This document shows positions 34,755-44,630 of a stretch of DNA of 64,000 nucleotides, piece after piece; position 1 is the stretch's first letter, and the number at the start of each line of letters is the position of its first letter. The notes under the pieces were generated by a model. It was not told the DNA's origin and searched no databases. It was given only the letters and a program-made list of their open reading frames with translations. Origin of the DNA: Leptospira hartskeerlii (lineage in GTDB: Bacteria; Spirochaetota; Leptospiria; Leptospirales; Leptospiraceae). The stretch covers positions 542,398 to 606,397 of the forward strand of contig NZ_NPDL01000001.1 of NCBI RefSeq assembly GCF_002811475.1, written 5' to 3'. Both the position numbers and the translations under genes were made by a program.

Positions 34755-35981
34755 TTACCACTCTGAATATACAATCTTGATTTTCAGGATCCGATTCCAA
34801 GTCTGGTGAACTGCATATAAATAGCCGTTACTTGCTACTGTGAGTTTCGCCCCCACGATCGGATAGTATACATTCGGAATAGAAGGGAGTTCTACTTGTA
34901 GGGTCGCCCTTTGTTGCAGAGAAGAATTGTATCCGCGAATCGTTCCTTGGTACATATCCGAGATGATCACATTACCGAAGGAGTCAATCGCGATAGCATA
35001 AGGTTTTTCTCCTGTACCAGTGCTGCCTGTGTGAAAAAGACCATTGAGATAAGTTCCATCCGGAGCCCAAATGGAAAGAACAGGATCATGTACTGAATCC
35101 ACTACTAATAAATTTCCGTTAGTAGGATCGATTGCTATGTCTTTTGCAATATCAAAAGCCCCTATATCATTTCCGTGGAAGGTTCCTCTAAAATAACTCA
35201 CACCGGCTAATGGAGTATGCCAGCCCTTCACATCATTTGTATCTTTTCCGAGCCAACCTTCGTATGTTCCTGATTGGTCGTAGCGATTCACATAATACAG
35301 CACTTCTTCTGCAGCATAGATCTTATTTCCATAAAAAGAAATGGCACCGAATGTATTCATGGCACCGTCATCTTGAGTAGCATTAGGATTTCCTTGTGGC
35401 TGGCCAGTCGTATGCCAACCAATTGTGTTGTCGCTGGCTTTTCCCAACCATGCTTCGAAATTTAAAGAAGAATCAAAACGTTGGATCCTATAAGCGTCTG
35501 AAACATATAAACGATCTTGGGCATCCGTTGCAAGCCCACCTATGATGGTAAATTCTTCCGGGTTTAATCCGAAAGCAGCGACCGCATTTGTAGGAGCAGA
35601 ATGAAAACCGGTACTGCCAGTCGTATCTAATCCAAGCCATCCTAAAAATTTACCAGAAGGATCGAACTTCAAAACTCTAGAGCGAGTAGTAGTTACGTAT
35701 AAAGGGCATCCTCCAGTATAGTCATGTTGTACGTCACAGGTCCAAGATTTTTCCGCTACATATACATTGTCTTTGCTATCTACTGCGATCGCATACGGAT
35801 TATCAAAATTATATTCTATGGTGGAAACGATACGGAATCCTTTTGCAACCATAGGCGGAAGAAGTAAGGCTTCCATTTTTAGAATGTTTGGGTCTAACGA
35901 GGAATTATTTGGGGCACAAGATATAAAAGATCCCAAGAAGAGTAGGATCACCGAGAAAAATCTAGGGCCGACGGTCTCCAT
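34755..35981 (-). CDS. NHL-repeat lipoprotein
   Basis: A 408-residue predicted lipoprotein with leader hydrophobic core FFSVILLFLGSFISC (cysteine about residue 22). The mature part is built of NHL-like beta-propeller blades: NPYAIAVDSKDNVYVAE, IIGGLATDAQDRLYVSDAY, DIAIDPTNGNLLVVDS and KPYAIAIDSFGNVIISDMY. Each blade is followed by an aromatic W-G-x-D/T motif (FLGWLGLDT, FEAWLGKAS, YEGWLGKDT). Such propellers bind proteins or ligands at the cell surface; no catalytic motif is visible. Function unknown. Confidence 0.82.
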   Translation of the reverse strand: METVGPRFFSVILLFLGSFISCAPNNSSLDPNILKMEALLLPPMVAKGFRIVSTIEYNFDNPYAIAVDSKDNVYVAEKSWTCDVQHDYTGGCPLYVTTTRSRVLKFDPSGKFLGWLGLDTTGSTGFHSAPTNAVAAFGLNPEEFTIIGGLATDAQDRLYVSDAYRIQRFDSSLNFEAWLGKASDNTIGWHTTGQPQGNPNATQDDGAMNTFGAISFYGNKIYAAEEVLYYVNRYDQSGTYEGWLGKDTNDVKGWHTPLAGVSYFRGTFHGNDIGAFDIAKDIAIDPTNGNLLVVDSVHDPVLSIWAPDGTYLNGLFHTGSTGTGEKPYAIAIDSFGNVIISDMYQGTIRGYNSSLQQRATLQVELPSIPNVYYPIVGAKLTVASNGYLYAVHQTWNRILKIKIVYSEW

Positions 35982-36085
35982 CGGTTTAATAACAATCGAA
36001 AATCGGGATTTTGTCCTAAAAGTTTATTCGATGGCCCGATTTCCGAAATTTTTTATATAAATCGGAAAAAACTTTTTTCCAGATT

Positions 36086-37657
36086 TTATTGAACCACAAG
36101 CCTTTTGGATTGTTCCGAAAGTTCTTCCAAGCTGGATCTCATTCTATTGGAACCTTCTGAAATAATATTCGAAGATTGTTCAATGGAAGAAAGAGCCTGG
36201 ACCACTTCTTTGGTTCCATTCTTCTGCTCGCTTGCGATGGATTCTATCTGTCTGGATAGATCGAATAGTTCCCGGAAAGATTTTAAGAAAGATTCGTGAA
36301 TGCGTCCTTGGTTTTCCACTCTGGATCTCAATTGGTCCAGATTATCTACGACAGAAGTAAATCCGGATTCTTGGACGGAAACTTTTCTTTTTGTTTCTTC
36401 TGCCGCAGTGTTTCCGTTTGTGATCAGTTTCGCTGCCTCTCCAATAATTTTAGAAATTGTGGCTGCATTTTCGGAAGCGCTGTCTGCGAGTTTTGCTACT
36501 TCTTGAGCTACTACCGCAAATCCTTTTCCATGTTCTCCTGCTCTCGCGGCCTCGATCGAAGCATTTAACGCTAGTAAGTTGGTCCTGTCTGCGATCTCTC
36601 TCATGATATCGTTTACATCTTGGACCTTTTGGAAGGATTTACTTACTTCTCCAAAATTATTTCCCAATACTTCCATAGCTCCGGAAACATCTTTGCTATA
36701 ACCTTTGGATTCTTCCGTTGTTTTAGATAACGATTCAGTGGAGATTTTCACTTCTTTTAGGATTGAATTTAAGGTATCGCTTTCTTTGTTTAATTCTTCT
36801 ATCTTTCCGAACTGTGCCTTTACGAATTCTGCCGCGCTGTCCGTGGATGCCGCTAATTCTTCGAGAGAAGCGCTGATCTGTTCCATACTAGAAACCTGGC
36901 TTTGGATTTCCGAGTTTAGAGTATCCATTTCGGTTTTCATCTCGGAAGTATTTTTATTCAGAGTAGAAGCTTCGTCAGTAATTCTATTTTTGGCCTTCTC
37001 CGCTTCTTCACTTTTTGCTTCTGCTTCTACCGTGGACTTGATCGCTACATCCGAAACAGAGACCAAAAATTTTACCACTGAAGTTAAAATATGAATTCCT
37101 AAAACGAAAAATACGAATCGTATGATCTCGAAAAATACGGAGATCTCCGTGGATTTATCCGTAGTATATTTGAACTCCACTCCCTTTAACCATGCGAAAT
37201 AATCCATGGAGAATGTTCCGATCAAAGCCAAATATCCGACCATCAGAGTGGTTTTAGGCGAAAGAAGAAGACCTGAATAGATCATCACGAAAAAATACAA
37301 CATGATGAAGAATGGCATCTTTAATGTTCCGACCATCGCTTCCGCATTTGCCGCATAAATGGTTACTGTAATAAAGATGAGTGAATACATTAAAATGTCT
37401 AAGAATACGCAAAGAGTCACAAACGAACTTTTAAGCTTTCCTTTTTTGAGCAGCAATATCTGAGCTATCCCGTAGCCAAAGATCGTAAGTTCTATGGAAA
37501 AGTTTATGAATGTGCTAGTTTGGGAGCTGGACCCTTGAGAGAATAAAGCCAGAACGTTCACTAAAAGCATCACTATAGAGAATCCGATCCGGATCTTATT
37601 GATGCTGATCGCTCCTTTTTCTGAAAAATTTGTAGTTTGGAAGGAGTTTGCCACCAT
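36086..37657 (-). CDS. Methyl-accepting chemotaxis protein with multi-TM membrane domain
   Basis: A 523-residue transducer. The N-terminal 190 residues carry about six hydrophobic segments ([65 protein letters not shown] and others) with short loops, so there is no periplasmic sensor and no HAMP. Coiled coil follows, then the signalling tip [17 protein letters not shown]. The ATG at 37657 has AAAGG upstream; an earlier start at 37726 would add basic residues with no membrane role. Same design as the MCP at 59418. The sensed signal is unknown and may be membrane-related. Confidence 0.87.
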   Translation of the reverse strand: MVANSFQTTNFSEKGAISINKIRIGFSIVMLLVNVLALFSQGSSSQTSTFINFSIELTIFGYGIAQILLLKKGKLKSSFVTLCVFLDILMYSLIFITVTIYAANAEAMVGTLKMPFFIMLYFFVMIYSGLLLSPKTTLMVGYLALIGTFSMDYFAWLKGVEFKYTTDKSTEISVFFEIIRFVFFVLGIHILTSVVKFLVSVSDVAIKSTVEAEAKSEEAEKAKNRITDEASTLNKNTSEMKTEMDTLNSEIQSQVSSMEQISASLEELAASTDSAAEFVKAQFGKIEELNKESDTLNSILKEVKISTESLSKTTEESKGYSKDVSGAMEVLGNNFGEVSKSFQKVQDVNDIMREIADRTNLLALNASIEAARAGEHGKGFAVVAQEVAKLADSASENAATISKIIGEAAKLITNGNTAAEETKRKVSVQESGFTSVVDNLDQLRSRVENQGRIHESFLKSFRELFDLSRQIESIASEQKNGTKEVVQALSSIEQSSNIISEGSNRMRSSLEELSEQSKRLVVQ

Positions 37658-37803
37658 TGTTATTTTGCCTTTTCTAATTCTAACGGAGTGATCCGAATAT
37701 ACGAATGGCCGAGAGATTTCGGCCAATACTTTTCGACTTCTAAAAACGAATAAACTACACAGTTGTAATCCGAATAGAAAAAATGGACCTTCGGATTGTT
37801 AGC

Positions 37804-38622
37804 TTATGCTGTTTTCTCGTTCCTTCTTCCGAACAAAAAGAATGTAAAAGATAATCCAAAACAAGTAATCAGTAAACCCAAAAGGTCTAGCCAAATAGGT
37901 TGTAGTACTTGAATTTTTCCGGCAATGGGCGCAGAAAAGCCTGGGATCTCAAGTTGAAGCCCATTCAATACTATCAATGGAATTCCATTAAAGACAGCAT
38001 GGATTAAAATCGAATTCAAGATCGAATCCGTTTTATAAACTACCCAAGCCATGTAGATCCCGAGAATGCTGGAACCGATAAATTGCCAAGGATTCAGATG
38101 GATTAGTCCGAACAACAAAGAGGAAAGAAGGAAGGAAGAAGGAATCGAAAAATGTTTCAAGAACCTATCTAAGATCACTCCTCTAAACATAAGTTCTTCT
38201 GTGATCGGAGCTACGACTGAAAGCAAGATCACAGATAAGAATATATTCTCCCCATCGAATAATCCTTGGAATAAGTTTATGATGAAGTCCGGCTTAGGAA
38301 CGAACATCGAAAACAGATTATCCACTTCCGAAAGAAGAAGGGAAAAACCAATTGCAGTGATTGCGAAACTGAACGCCTCAAGTGGCCTCAACGGTTTGAG
38401 GCGCAGAACTTCAGAATATTCTTTTTTAGAAATTTTAAGTCCGATCCAGATCGCAAATCCAAACGAAGCTGAGTTTCCTATCGCTGTAATCACCTTCGCA
38501 TCTAAATTCAATTTTGCTACGGATTGAAGGATCGCAATCACGATCCCTATTCCGAAACCTGTAACTAAAACTAAGAAGCAAAGACCGACCGCTCCTAAAA
38601 ATGGATAATTTTTATTTTGCAC
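37804..38622 (-). CDS. CPBP family intramembrane metalloprotease
   Basis: A 272-residue membrane protein with about eight hydrophobic segments. The three CAAX-protease/Abi motifs are present: EELMFRG (EExxxR), FGLIHL (FxxxH) and HAVFNG (HxxxN). In bacteria such proteins process or protect peptides; the substrate here is unknown. It lies between an MCP gene and another membrane protein gene, all on the minus strand with short gaps. Confidence 0.85.
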   Translation of the reverse strand: MQNKNYPFLGAVGLCFLVLVTGFGIGIVIAILQSVAKLNLDAKVITAIGNSASFGFAIWIGLKISKKEYSEVLRLKPLRPLEAFSFAITAIGFSLLLSEVDNLFSMFVPKPDFIINLFQGLFDGENIFLSVILLSVVAPITEELMFRGVILDRFLKHFSIPSSFLLSSLLFGLIHLNPWQFIGSSILGIYMAWVVYKTDSILNSILIHAVFNGIPLIVLNGLQLEIPGFSAPIAGKIQVLQPIWLDLLGLLITCFGLSFTFFLFGRRNEKTA

Positions 38623-38646
38623 GAGTTAAAATATACCTAGTGAGAT

Positions 38647-39336
38647 TTAGGATTCGGCCGGTAATCTTTTGCCGTCTAACCAGCCGGCAACCCAAGCAAG
38701 AAGAACATAACCTACAAGAGCCTGGATAGAAAATTCAGGAATTGTGAGAGGAGGAGGGAAGAATGGAGTGGCAATCGCCAAAACCAAAAGTATCCCACCA
38801 AAGATCTGCATTCCGTATTTACCACCGAATGTTGGACCTGGTTTAGTCGCTCTGAAATATAAGATCAAGCCTATCAATGTAAGAGTCACTTCAGTTGCGA
38901 TGGAAAGAGTTCTATTATGCCAAAGACCAAAACCTATTTTAGGGCCTGAATCAAATAGGATCGGTAGGTCCTTAGTATGCATAGGAAGGTCTAAAAAATA
39001 ATGAGAAAGAACAGTTAAACCGATGAGCCCTGAAATTTTGTTTTTTAAAGAATCTGAATATGGTTTGGATCTTAAAAAAACGAATTTGAAGATTAGAAAA
39101 CATAAGATCGACCAGCCAATTCCTCCTACTAAACTATGGGTGATTGGCATATAATAAAGATCGAAATTATTCACTTCGGTAAAGCCAGGAACGAATCTAA
39201 TACCTTCGATCCCGAATAAGATAAAGATCATAAACAAAATATCTACGAATTGAACTCCCACAAAAGTCGCCCAAAGAGGAGTTTTTGGTTCCGCTTTTTT
39301 CGTAGCGAAAGAAACGCTATAATGTCCTATAAACAT
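38647..39336 (-). CDS. Integral membrane protein, YdjM/DUF457-like
   Basis: A 229-residue protein with about six hydrophobic segments. MFIGHYSVSFATKK at the start, FVDILFMI, PITHSLVGGIGW and SHYFLDLPMHTKDLP place histidines and aspartates as in membrane-bound metal-dependent hydrolases of the YdjM/DUF457 kind. The ATG at 39336 has GGGG eight bases upstream; an earlier start would add a non-hydrophobic stretch. The assignment is by pattern only. Confidence 0.65.
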   Translation of the reverse strand: MFIGHYSVSFATKKAEPKTPLWATFVGVQFVDILFMIFILFGIEGIRFVPGFTEVNNFDLYYMPITHSLVGGIGWSILCFLIFKFVFLRSKPYSDSLKNKISGLIGLTVLSHYFLDLPMHTKDLPILFDSGPKIGFGLWHNRTLSIATEVTLTLIGLILYFRATKPGPTFGGKYGMQIFGGILLVLAIATPFFPPPLTIPEFSIQALVGYVLLAWVAGWLDGKRLPAES

Positions 39337-39431
39337 GAATTTGCCCCAAGGCCGAAGATCCGGCCGGAGCAAAGGATCTAGGAAATCTAAAAAAAGGCAA
39401 GAGGGAATCCGAGTGGAGTTCTTGGGGAAAA

Positions 39432-40082
39432 TTAAAATTGGATCGGCTCGTGTTTTTCGCCGTTGATCAGTTTGCCTAAAAGTCTGTTTTCTCTGTCTAT
39501 GAATGAATCAATGAACGGTTGTAAGTCTTTGATCTTTGAGGATAGATTATAACCTGCTTCCATAGTATCTACTAAAGAAGTGGCTCCTACCATGGATGCT
39601 GCAACTTTGATGGGAGCCATGATTAGTTTTACCATAGGAAGCTTGGAGAGAGAGAAGAAAAACCTTAGAGTTTCTCCCACCATTCCGATCTGGGCCCTTC
39701 TATCATCGAATCTACCTACTGCGCCTAATGCTGCATAAAGATTTTCTTGAGGGATCTCTCCGTTCTCGATGAGGTTATTTTCGATTACAACTTTTGCAGT
39801 ATCAAAATCCAAGGAGTCAGTGAGTTTGTTGAGTAGAATTATTTGATGAATATTGTCGGTCATGGACTTGCCCGCGACCGTTTTTAATTTTTCGTACAAA
39901 CTTTCGAGAGCATTGTCTCTTTCTTCTTTGTTGGTGGGAGCGTAGAGATTGTTTTCGAAGAAGCCTGGGATCCCGTCGTATCCCTTAATCGATGTTAAAA
40001 GATCCGAATATGTATGACGCAATCTTTCGATTGTGGATCTGACAACGGCAAGACGAACTGGTTCGAGTTCTTTCAGATCCAT
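39432..40082 (-). CDS. Hypothetical protein, 216 residues
   Basis: I do not recognise this family. The protein is largely helical and polar, with no signal peptide. A moderately hydrophobic stretch, FFFSLSKLPMVKLIMAPIKVAASMVG, lies near residues 140-165 and could bind a membrane surface. The start is uncertain: ATG at 40082 or TTG at 40094, neither with a strong ribosome site. It sits between genes for a membrane protein and a SPOR-domain protein on the same strand. Confidence 0.6.
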   Translation of the reverse strand: MDLKELEPVRLAVVRSTIERLRHTYSDLLTSIKGYDGIPGFFENNLYAPTNKEERDNALESLYEKLKTVAGKSMTDNIHQIILLNKLTDSLDFDTAKVVIENNLIENGEIPQENLYAALGAVGRFDDRRAQIGMVGETLRFFFSLSKLPMVKLIMAPIKVAASMVGATSLVDTMEAGYNLSSKIKDLQPFIDSFIDRENRLLGKLINGEKHEPIQF

Positions 40083-40168
40083 TTCTGTTAACAACGAACT
40101 TGGGCTTTCACGGTTCCTGGGTCAATTGAAAAAATATAGAAGATCGGCCGGGAGAATATCTAAAAAAA

Positions 40169-40825
40169 TTATTCCTTAGAGACCAAAGCGTTTTCTTTCA
40201 AATTGCCTGGAAGTTTTTTCATGGATCTTTCTGCGTCTTCTTTGGACGGAAAATTTCCCATACGGACCGTAAAATAACCGTTTTTGGTTTTTTTCACGTA
40301 GGACTTCCCACCTAAAGACGACTTGAGTTCATCTGCCTTTTCTTTAGTTTTGAACGCAGCTACCTGAACAAAAAAATCATTATCAGCCTTATGGACCGCA
40401 GCCTTACGAGGAGAAGTATGGACTGATTTCTTGGATTCCTTTTCTTTCCGGACTAATTTTTTCTCAGGAATAGAAGAAGATGGAGCTTCTACTTCTATCT
40501 TAGATGGTTCTTCTTTTTTTGCGGGAGAAACTTCGGATCTTAGATCCACAACTTCAGCGCCAGGAGGAAGATTTCTGAATTTAACTTCTTCTTCTTTTTT
40601 AATGTTAGAAGAAGCGGACGATTCTTCCATCGCTTGGTTCACAGTGGAAGAAGATAAGGATTCTCTATTGGAGTTCAGAGCCAGGTCATCTTGCACTTGG
40701 CCTCTCTTTCTACCTACGGAAACTCCTAAGAAGAAGAATGAAAAAAGAAGACCCACTAAAAATAGGGAGAGTAGGGAGATCCTTTTATTGTCCAGATTGA
40801 TGACGTAGAAAACTTTTTCTTTCAT
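40169..40825 (-). CDS. SPOR-domain membrane protein
   Basis: A 218-residue single-pass protein: one membrane segment at residues 17-37, a charged Ser/Lys/Glu-rich linker (about 45-150), and a C-terminal SPOR domain (DNDFFVQVAAFKTKEKADELKSSL, then TVRMGNFPSKEDAE). SPOR domains bind glycan strands lacking stem peptides at division sites, so a role in septation is likely. The start overlaps the end of coaE by four bases, so the two are co-translated. Confidence 0.85.
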   Translation of the reverse strand: MKEKVFYVINLDNKRISLLSLFLVGLLFSFFFLGVSVGRKRGQVQDDLALNSNRESLSSSTVNQAMEESSASSNIKKEEEVKFRNLPPGAEVVDLRSEVSPAKKEEPSKIEVEAPSSSIPEKKLVRKEKESKKSVHTSPRKAAVHKADNDFFVQVAAFKTKEKADELKSSLGGKSYVKKTKNGYFTVRMGNFPSKEDAERSMKKLPGNLKENALVSKE

Positions 40826-41448
40826 TTCATTCTTCCTTTTAACTCAGCGTACAAATATTCGCATTCTTTACGAAGATCCTGCAAATCCCCTGTGTTCTTA
40901 ATGGAATAATCGGCCTTCTTCGCTTTTTCCTGAAGTGAAAGCTGGCTTTTTGCCCTCGCTTCCGCTTCTTCTCTGCTGATCCCGTCCCTTTTAACTGTCC
41001 TTTCCAAGGAAACTTCGGGGTCAGAGATCACACATACAGTAGCATCACAAAGTGTATAAGAGTCCGTTTCGAATAGAAGTGGGACTTCCCACAGAACTAG
41101 GCTACCTTTTTCCAAGCCGCCCAGAACTTCCAAAAACTCCTTACGTATCCTTGGATGGGTCAAAGAGTTAAGGATCTTCAGTTTTTCGGGGTTCCCGAAC
41201 ACCAACTTTGCGATCCTTTTACGATCTATCTTGTCGGACTCATCCAGAATTTCAGGGCCTAAGGAATCGATCAGTTCTTTGGAGATCGGGCTGTTAGGAT
41301 CCGTATATTTACGGGCGATCTCGTCGGCACTGATCCTTACTCCGCCCAACTCTTCTAAGATCCGAGTCGCAGTGGATTTGCCACCTCCGATCATCCCAGT
41401 GATCCCGACAAGAAAAGTCCCGTCAGTTCTAAGAGAAGACCGAGTCAT
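40822..41448 (-). CDS. coaE: Dephospho-CoA kinase
   Basis: A 208-residue P-loop kinase for the last step of coenzyme A synthesis. The Walker A motif is GITGMIGGGKSTATR near residue 13, then RISADEIARKY, HPRIRKEF, and LVLWEVPLLFETD, a canonical CoaE block. Length matches the family. It is first in a short operon with the SPOR gene, overlapping it by four bases. Confidence 0.92.
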   Translation of the reverse strand: MTRSSLRTDGTFLVGITGMIGGGKSTATRILEELGGVRISADEIARKYTDPNSPISKELIDSLGPEILDESDKIDRKRIAKLVFGNPEKLKILNSLTHPRIRKEFLEVLGGLEKGSLVLWEVPLLFETDSYTLCDATVCVISDPEVSLERTVKRDGISREEAEARAKSQLSLQEKAKKADYSIKNTGDLQDLRKECEYLYAELKGRMK

Positions 41449-41580
41449 TGGGAAAGATTATATGAAAAGGCTTTTTAGTACAAGCTTTTTAAGATTCTAT
41501 TATGGATGTAAAAAACGCTCTCAGGAAATGGAGAATAAATCTCTTTCCAAAAGATCTATACTTGATAGAGCAGTAGAATC

Positions 41581-41820
41581 ATGAAATACTTGGAAACTTC
41601 TCAAATCATCCCAGCTAAGGGGATGTCCTACACGATGTATGAAATTGAAGGGGAGGACCAGATTTTACGGATGCTTACATATATACCGGACACGGACGAG
41701 ATTCATATCTATCCTAAACCGCCGGTAAAAAAATTATATAAGCCCGAACTTTGCAAACAAGTGGAAGATCTGGTATTTACAGAATTATGGAAATTGGGAG
41801 AGGAAAGAAAGAACGGATAA
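41581..41820 (+). CDS. Hypothetical protein, 79 residues
   Basis: A small acidic-to-neutral protein (MKYLETSQIIPAKGMSYTM...) without signal peptide or membrane segment. The middle, ILRMLTYIPDTDEIHIYPKPPVKKLYKPEL, looks like beta hairpins followed by a C-terminal helix. I do not recognise a family. It ends eight bases before the tRNA-Phe gene on the other strand. Confidence 0.55.
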   Translation: MKYLETSQIIPAKGMSYTMYEIEGEDQILRMLTYIPDTDEIHIYPKPPVKKLYKPELCKQVEDLVFTELWKLGEERKNG

Positions 41821-41828
41821 GAGGGTTT

Positions 41829-41901
<73 letters not shown>

Positions 41902-41940
41902 GAACCCAAGACCAAAATACTGAGTCGGGTCTATACGTCA

Positions 41941-42642
41941 ATGGAAAATCCTGATTTAGGCTTCGTCTCTAGATTTGATGATGAGGAGACAGTTCTTGCG
42001 AGAGAAAGAATGGTCCGAACCCAAATCTCAGAAAGAGGGATCAAAGATCCAAATTTACTTTCTGCATTTTTAAAAGTTCCCAGACATATCTTCCTTCCCG
42101 AAAAAACCAGAGAACATTCTTACGAAGACAAAGCAGTTCCGATCGGAGAAGAACAAACCATCTCTCAGCCTTATATAGTTGCATACATCGCGAACCAACT
42201 CCAAGTAAGATCCGGGGATACAATTTTAGAAATAGGTACAGGTTCCGGATATTTGGCCGCAATTTTGGATTTGCTCGGAGCGAAACTTCTCTCTTTAGAA
42301 ATCGTCCCCGAATTATACCAAAGGACTTTGGGGGTCTTGGAAAACTGGTCTCCTGGATTTACAAAAAGAAATCGGATCTTGTTCGGAGACGCGTTACTCC
42401 TCACTCAAACAAAAGTAAAATTCTCCAAATTTGTATCTTCTGCATGTTTCCCAAAAATCCCAGGACCCGGAAGTTTCCTTTTCGAGTCGCTTCCGGAAGA
42501 AGGGCTTGCGGTCCTTCCTGTAGAATGGAAAGAAGAAGTTCAGTTGCTTCTTACTTTGAGAAAGAAACAAAATCGATTAGAAGAAACGAATCGATTGCCT
42601 GTGAAATTCGTGCCACTCTTAGGAAGAACAGATTTGGTTTAA
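41941..42642 (+). CDS. pcm: Protein-L-isoaspartate O-methyltransferase
   Basis: A 233-residue SAM methyltransferase that repairs isoaspartyl residues. ARERMVRTQISERGI, VPRHIFLPE and GEEQTISQPYIVAYIA are typical Pcm blocks, and the SAM loop is LEIGTGSGYLAAIL near residue 99. It is shorter on motif in the last third but ends at a normal position. The stop lies three bases from the end of the convergent ompL1 copy. Confidence 0.9.
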   Translation: MENPDLGFVSRFDDEETVLARERMVRTQISERGIKDPNLLSAFLKVPRHIFLPEKTREHSYEDKAVPIGEEQTISQPYIVAYIANQLQVRSGDTILEIGTGSGYLAAILDLLGAKLLSLEIVPELYQRTLGVLENWSPGFTKRNRILFGDALLLTQTKVKFSKFVSSACFPKIPGPGSFLFESLPEEGLAVLPVEWKEEVQLLLTLRKKQNRLEETNRLPVKFVPLLGRTDLV

Positions 42643-42645
42643 AAA

Positions 42646-43542
42646 TCAGATCTCGTGTTTATAACCGAATCTATATTGGGTTCCGCCTAAAACTTGAGGA
42701 TAGGCGACACTCGGTGCCAGACCTTGAATACCGCCTAAGGAAGAAGGATGGGCGATTCCATATTTAAAGGAAAATAACGTTTCCATTTCCATATATAAAT
42801 GACCCTTGTCGGATATCCTTGCTTGCGCTCCGATCAACCAATTTGGAGCAACTCCGGAGACATTAAATTTCGTGTTTTCCCAAACTGCGGAAGGATCGGT
42901 ACCATCCGAGACCAAGCCGAGCACAGTAGTATCTGTAATACCCGCGGAGACCAAGGCTTCGTGCACGTCGTTCAAACGATTATTTCCAGCTAAGCTCCAT
43001 CCACCTTTGAAGTAATGGATTCCCGCACCTATATAAATGGCAGCATCTTCCGAAACAGAAAGTTTGAAACCTACATTCACCGGAATTTGGATAGCGTTGT
43101 AGTCCCAGACCATGTGATAAAAAGATTGGCCCGCAAATTTTGCTTCTGTATCTCCGCCCGTAATCTTTCGAGTGTAGTGTGCGTTTACTCTCCAGAAGAA
43201 GGTTTTTCCAAAATCTTGCTCATATCCAAAAGATAGAGTGAGACCGGTCATGCCACCGTTAGTCTTAGCGCTTATCAGTCCGTTGGAAGAATGTTGTAAT
43301 GTGAGCAATCGGTTTTCAGGAATGACCGCTAGACGCGGAAGAACTCCGTTCTGAGTTCCAGTGCTATCCGTAGTTGCATAACTATTGGAAGAATCCAAGC
43401 CATCCGTAGAGATTGTGCTTCCGAGTGCTCCTAGATCGAACTGTAATCCGGCGCCTCCCATTACATATGACTTTGCTTCTAAATAGATCCCAGGTAATAG
43501 GAGAAGAGATATTGCGATCATTCTTTTGGCGGCTTGTTTCAT
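42646..43542 (-). CDS. ompL1: OmpL1-like porin, second (downstream) copy
   Basis: A 298-residue outer-membrane beta-barrel. The signal peptide ends ...IYLEAKS, and the mature start YVMGGAGLQFDLG, the GYEQDFGKTFFWRVNAHYTRKI strand pair and the C-terminal QYRFGYKHEI follow leptospiral OmpL1. By family it forms a porin, and in pathogens it is an exposed, laminin-binding protein. It is a tandem paralogue of the gene at 43707, with about 160 bases between them. Differences cluster in the extracellular loops and the signal peptide, as expected for surface proteins. Confidence 0.85.
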   Translation of the reverse strand: MKQAAKRMIAISLLLLPGIYLEAKSYVMGGAGLQFDLGALGSTISTDGLDSSNSYATTDSTGTQNGVLPRLAVIPENRLLTLQHSSNGLISAKTNGGMTGLTLSFGYEQDFGKTFFWRVNAHYTRKITGGDTEAKFAGQSFYHMVWDYNAIQIPVNVGFKLSVSEDAAIYIGAGIHYFKGGWSLAGNNRLNDVHEALVSAGITDTTVLGLVSDGTDPSAVWENTKFNVSGVAPNWLIGAQARISDKGHLYMEMETLFSFKYGIAHPSSLGGIQGLAPSVAYPQVLGGTQYRFGYKHEI

Positions 43543-43653
43543 GATATGTCTCCATTAATAAATCTTAAACAAATTTCATTGGAAGAGAGTATGCAGAATG
43601 TCCGCGACTTTTTTTTGGGTGGGAGAGATTTATATTTGTCATTTAAAAATAAA

Positions 43654-43680
43654 AAAGGCCCTCCTTAACGGAGAGCCTTT
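43654..43680 (-). terminator. Terminator of the upstream ompL1 copy
   Basis: On the minus strand AAAGGCTCTCC and GGAGGGCCTTT form an 11-bp stem with one mismatch and a five-base loop, immediately followed by a run of T. It lies 26 bases after the stop of the ompL1 gene at 43707-44630, a standard intrinsic terminator. The second ompL1 copy therefore probably has its own promoter. Confidence 0.8.
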
Positions 43681-43706
43681 GCACAAACCAAACAAAAATC
43701 TAAGAA

Positions 43707-44630
43707 TTAGATTTCGTGTTTGTATCCGAATCTGTACTGGTTTCCACCAAGAACTTGAGGATAAGCAACAGAAGGTGCTAAACCTTGCGCTCCACCTGCT
43801 GATCTTGGGTGACCGATACCATATTTGAAGGAGAATAGAGTTTCAACTTCCATATATAGGGAACCTTTGTCGGAAATTTTAGTTTGAGCTCCGAGTAGCC
43901 AGTTTGGAGCAACTCCGGAAACTTGGAAGGTAGTTTTTTCCCAGTTCGCAGAAGGATCAGTTCCGTCAGCAATTAAGCCAGCTAAAGTAGAAGACTCTGC
44001 TTGTGCTTGGGTTTGTCCACTAGCGACTAGAGCATTGACTACCGCACTATGAACATCATTTAAACGGTTGTTTCCTGCTAAACTCCATCCACCATTGAAG
44101 TAGTGAACCCCTGCTCCGATATAGAAGGAAGTATCTTCAGTAACGGACATTTTGATACCTACGTTTACTGGAACTTGAAGTGCATGGTAGTCCCAAGTGA
44201 TGTCATAGAACCCTTGACCTAAGAATTTAGCGGAAGTATCTCCACCCATAACTTTACGAGTGTAGTGTGCGTTAACTCTCCAGAAGAAAGCTTTTCCGAA
44301 ATCTTGCTCATATCCTAAGGAAACAGTAAGACCAGTCATTGCACCGCTAGTTTTAGCGCTGATCAATCCGTTTGTAGTGTGCTGTAAGCTTAGCAAACGG
44401 TTTTCAGGAATGATTGCACGACGAGGAAGAACCCCGTTTTGAGTTCCGGTTGAATCAGTAGTTTTATAACTTCCAGATGCATCCAAACCGTCAGTCGCAA
44501 TTGTATCGCCCAATGATCCAAGGTCAAATTGAAGACCGAGGCCTCCAGTGATGTAAGACTTTGCGCTTAAGCCGAATGAAGAACAAAGTACGGCGAAAAC
44601 TAGCAAAGCTTTCGTGATGTTACGAACCAT
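43707..44630 (-). CDS. ompL1: OmpL1 porin, first (upstream) copy
   Basis: A 307-residue outer-membrane barrel whose N-terminus (MVRNITKALLVFAVL...SAKSYITGGLGLQFDLG) aligns closely with the leptospiral porin OmpL1 as I remember it, including ENRLLSLQHTTNGLISAK, GAGVHYFNGGWSLAGNNRL and the terminal YRFGYKHEI, with a hydrophobic last residue for barrel assembly. The ATG is preceded by AAGGAG. Compared with the second copy it has nine extra residues, mostly in one loop (about ALVASGQTQAQAESS). A strong terminator follows. Confidence 0.9.
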   Translation of the reverse strand: MVRNITKALLVFAVLCSSFGLSAKSYITGGLGLQFDLGSLGDTIATDGLDASGSYKTTDSTGTQNGVLPRRAIIPENRLLSLQHTTNGLISAKTSGAMTGLTVSLGYEQDFGKAFFWRVNAHYTRKVMGGDTSAKFLGQGFYDITWDYHALQVPVNVGIKMSVTEDTSFYIGAGVHYFNGGWSLAGNNRLNDVHSAVVNALVASGQTQAQAESSTLAGLIADGTDPSANWEKTTFQVSGVAPNWLLGAQTKISDKGSLYMEVETLFSFKYGIGHPRSAGGAQGLAPSVAYPQVLGGNQYRFGYKHEI

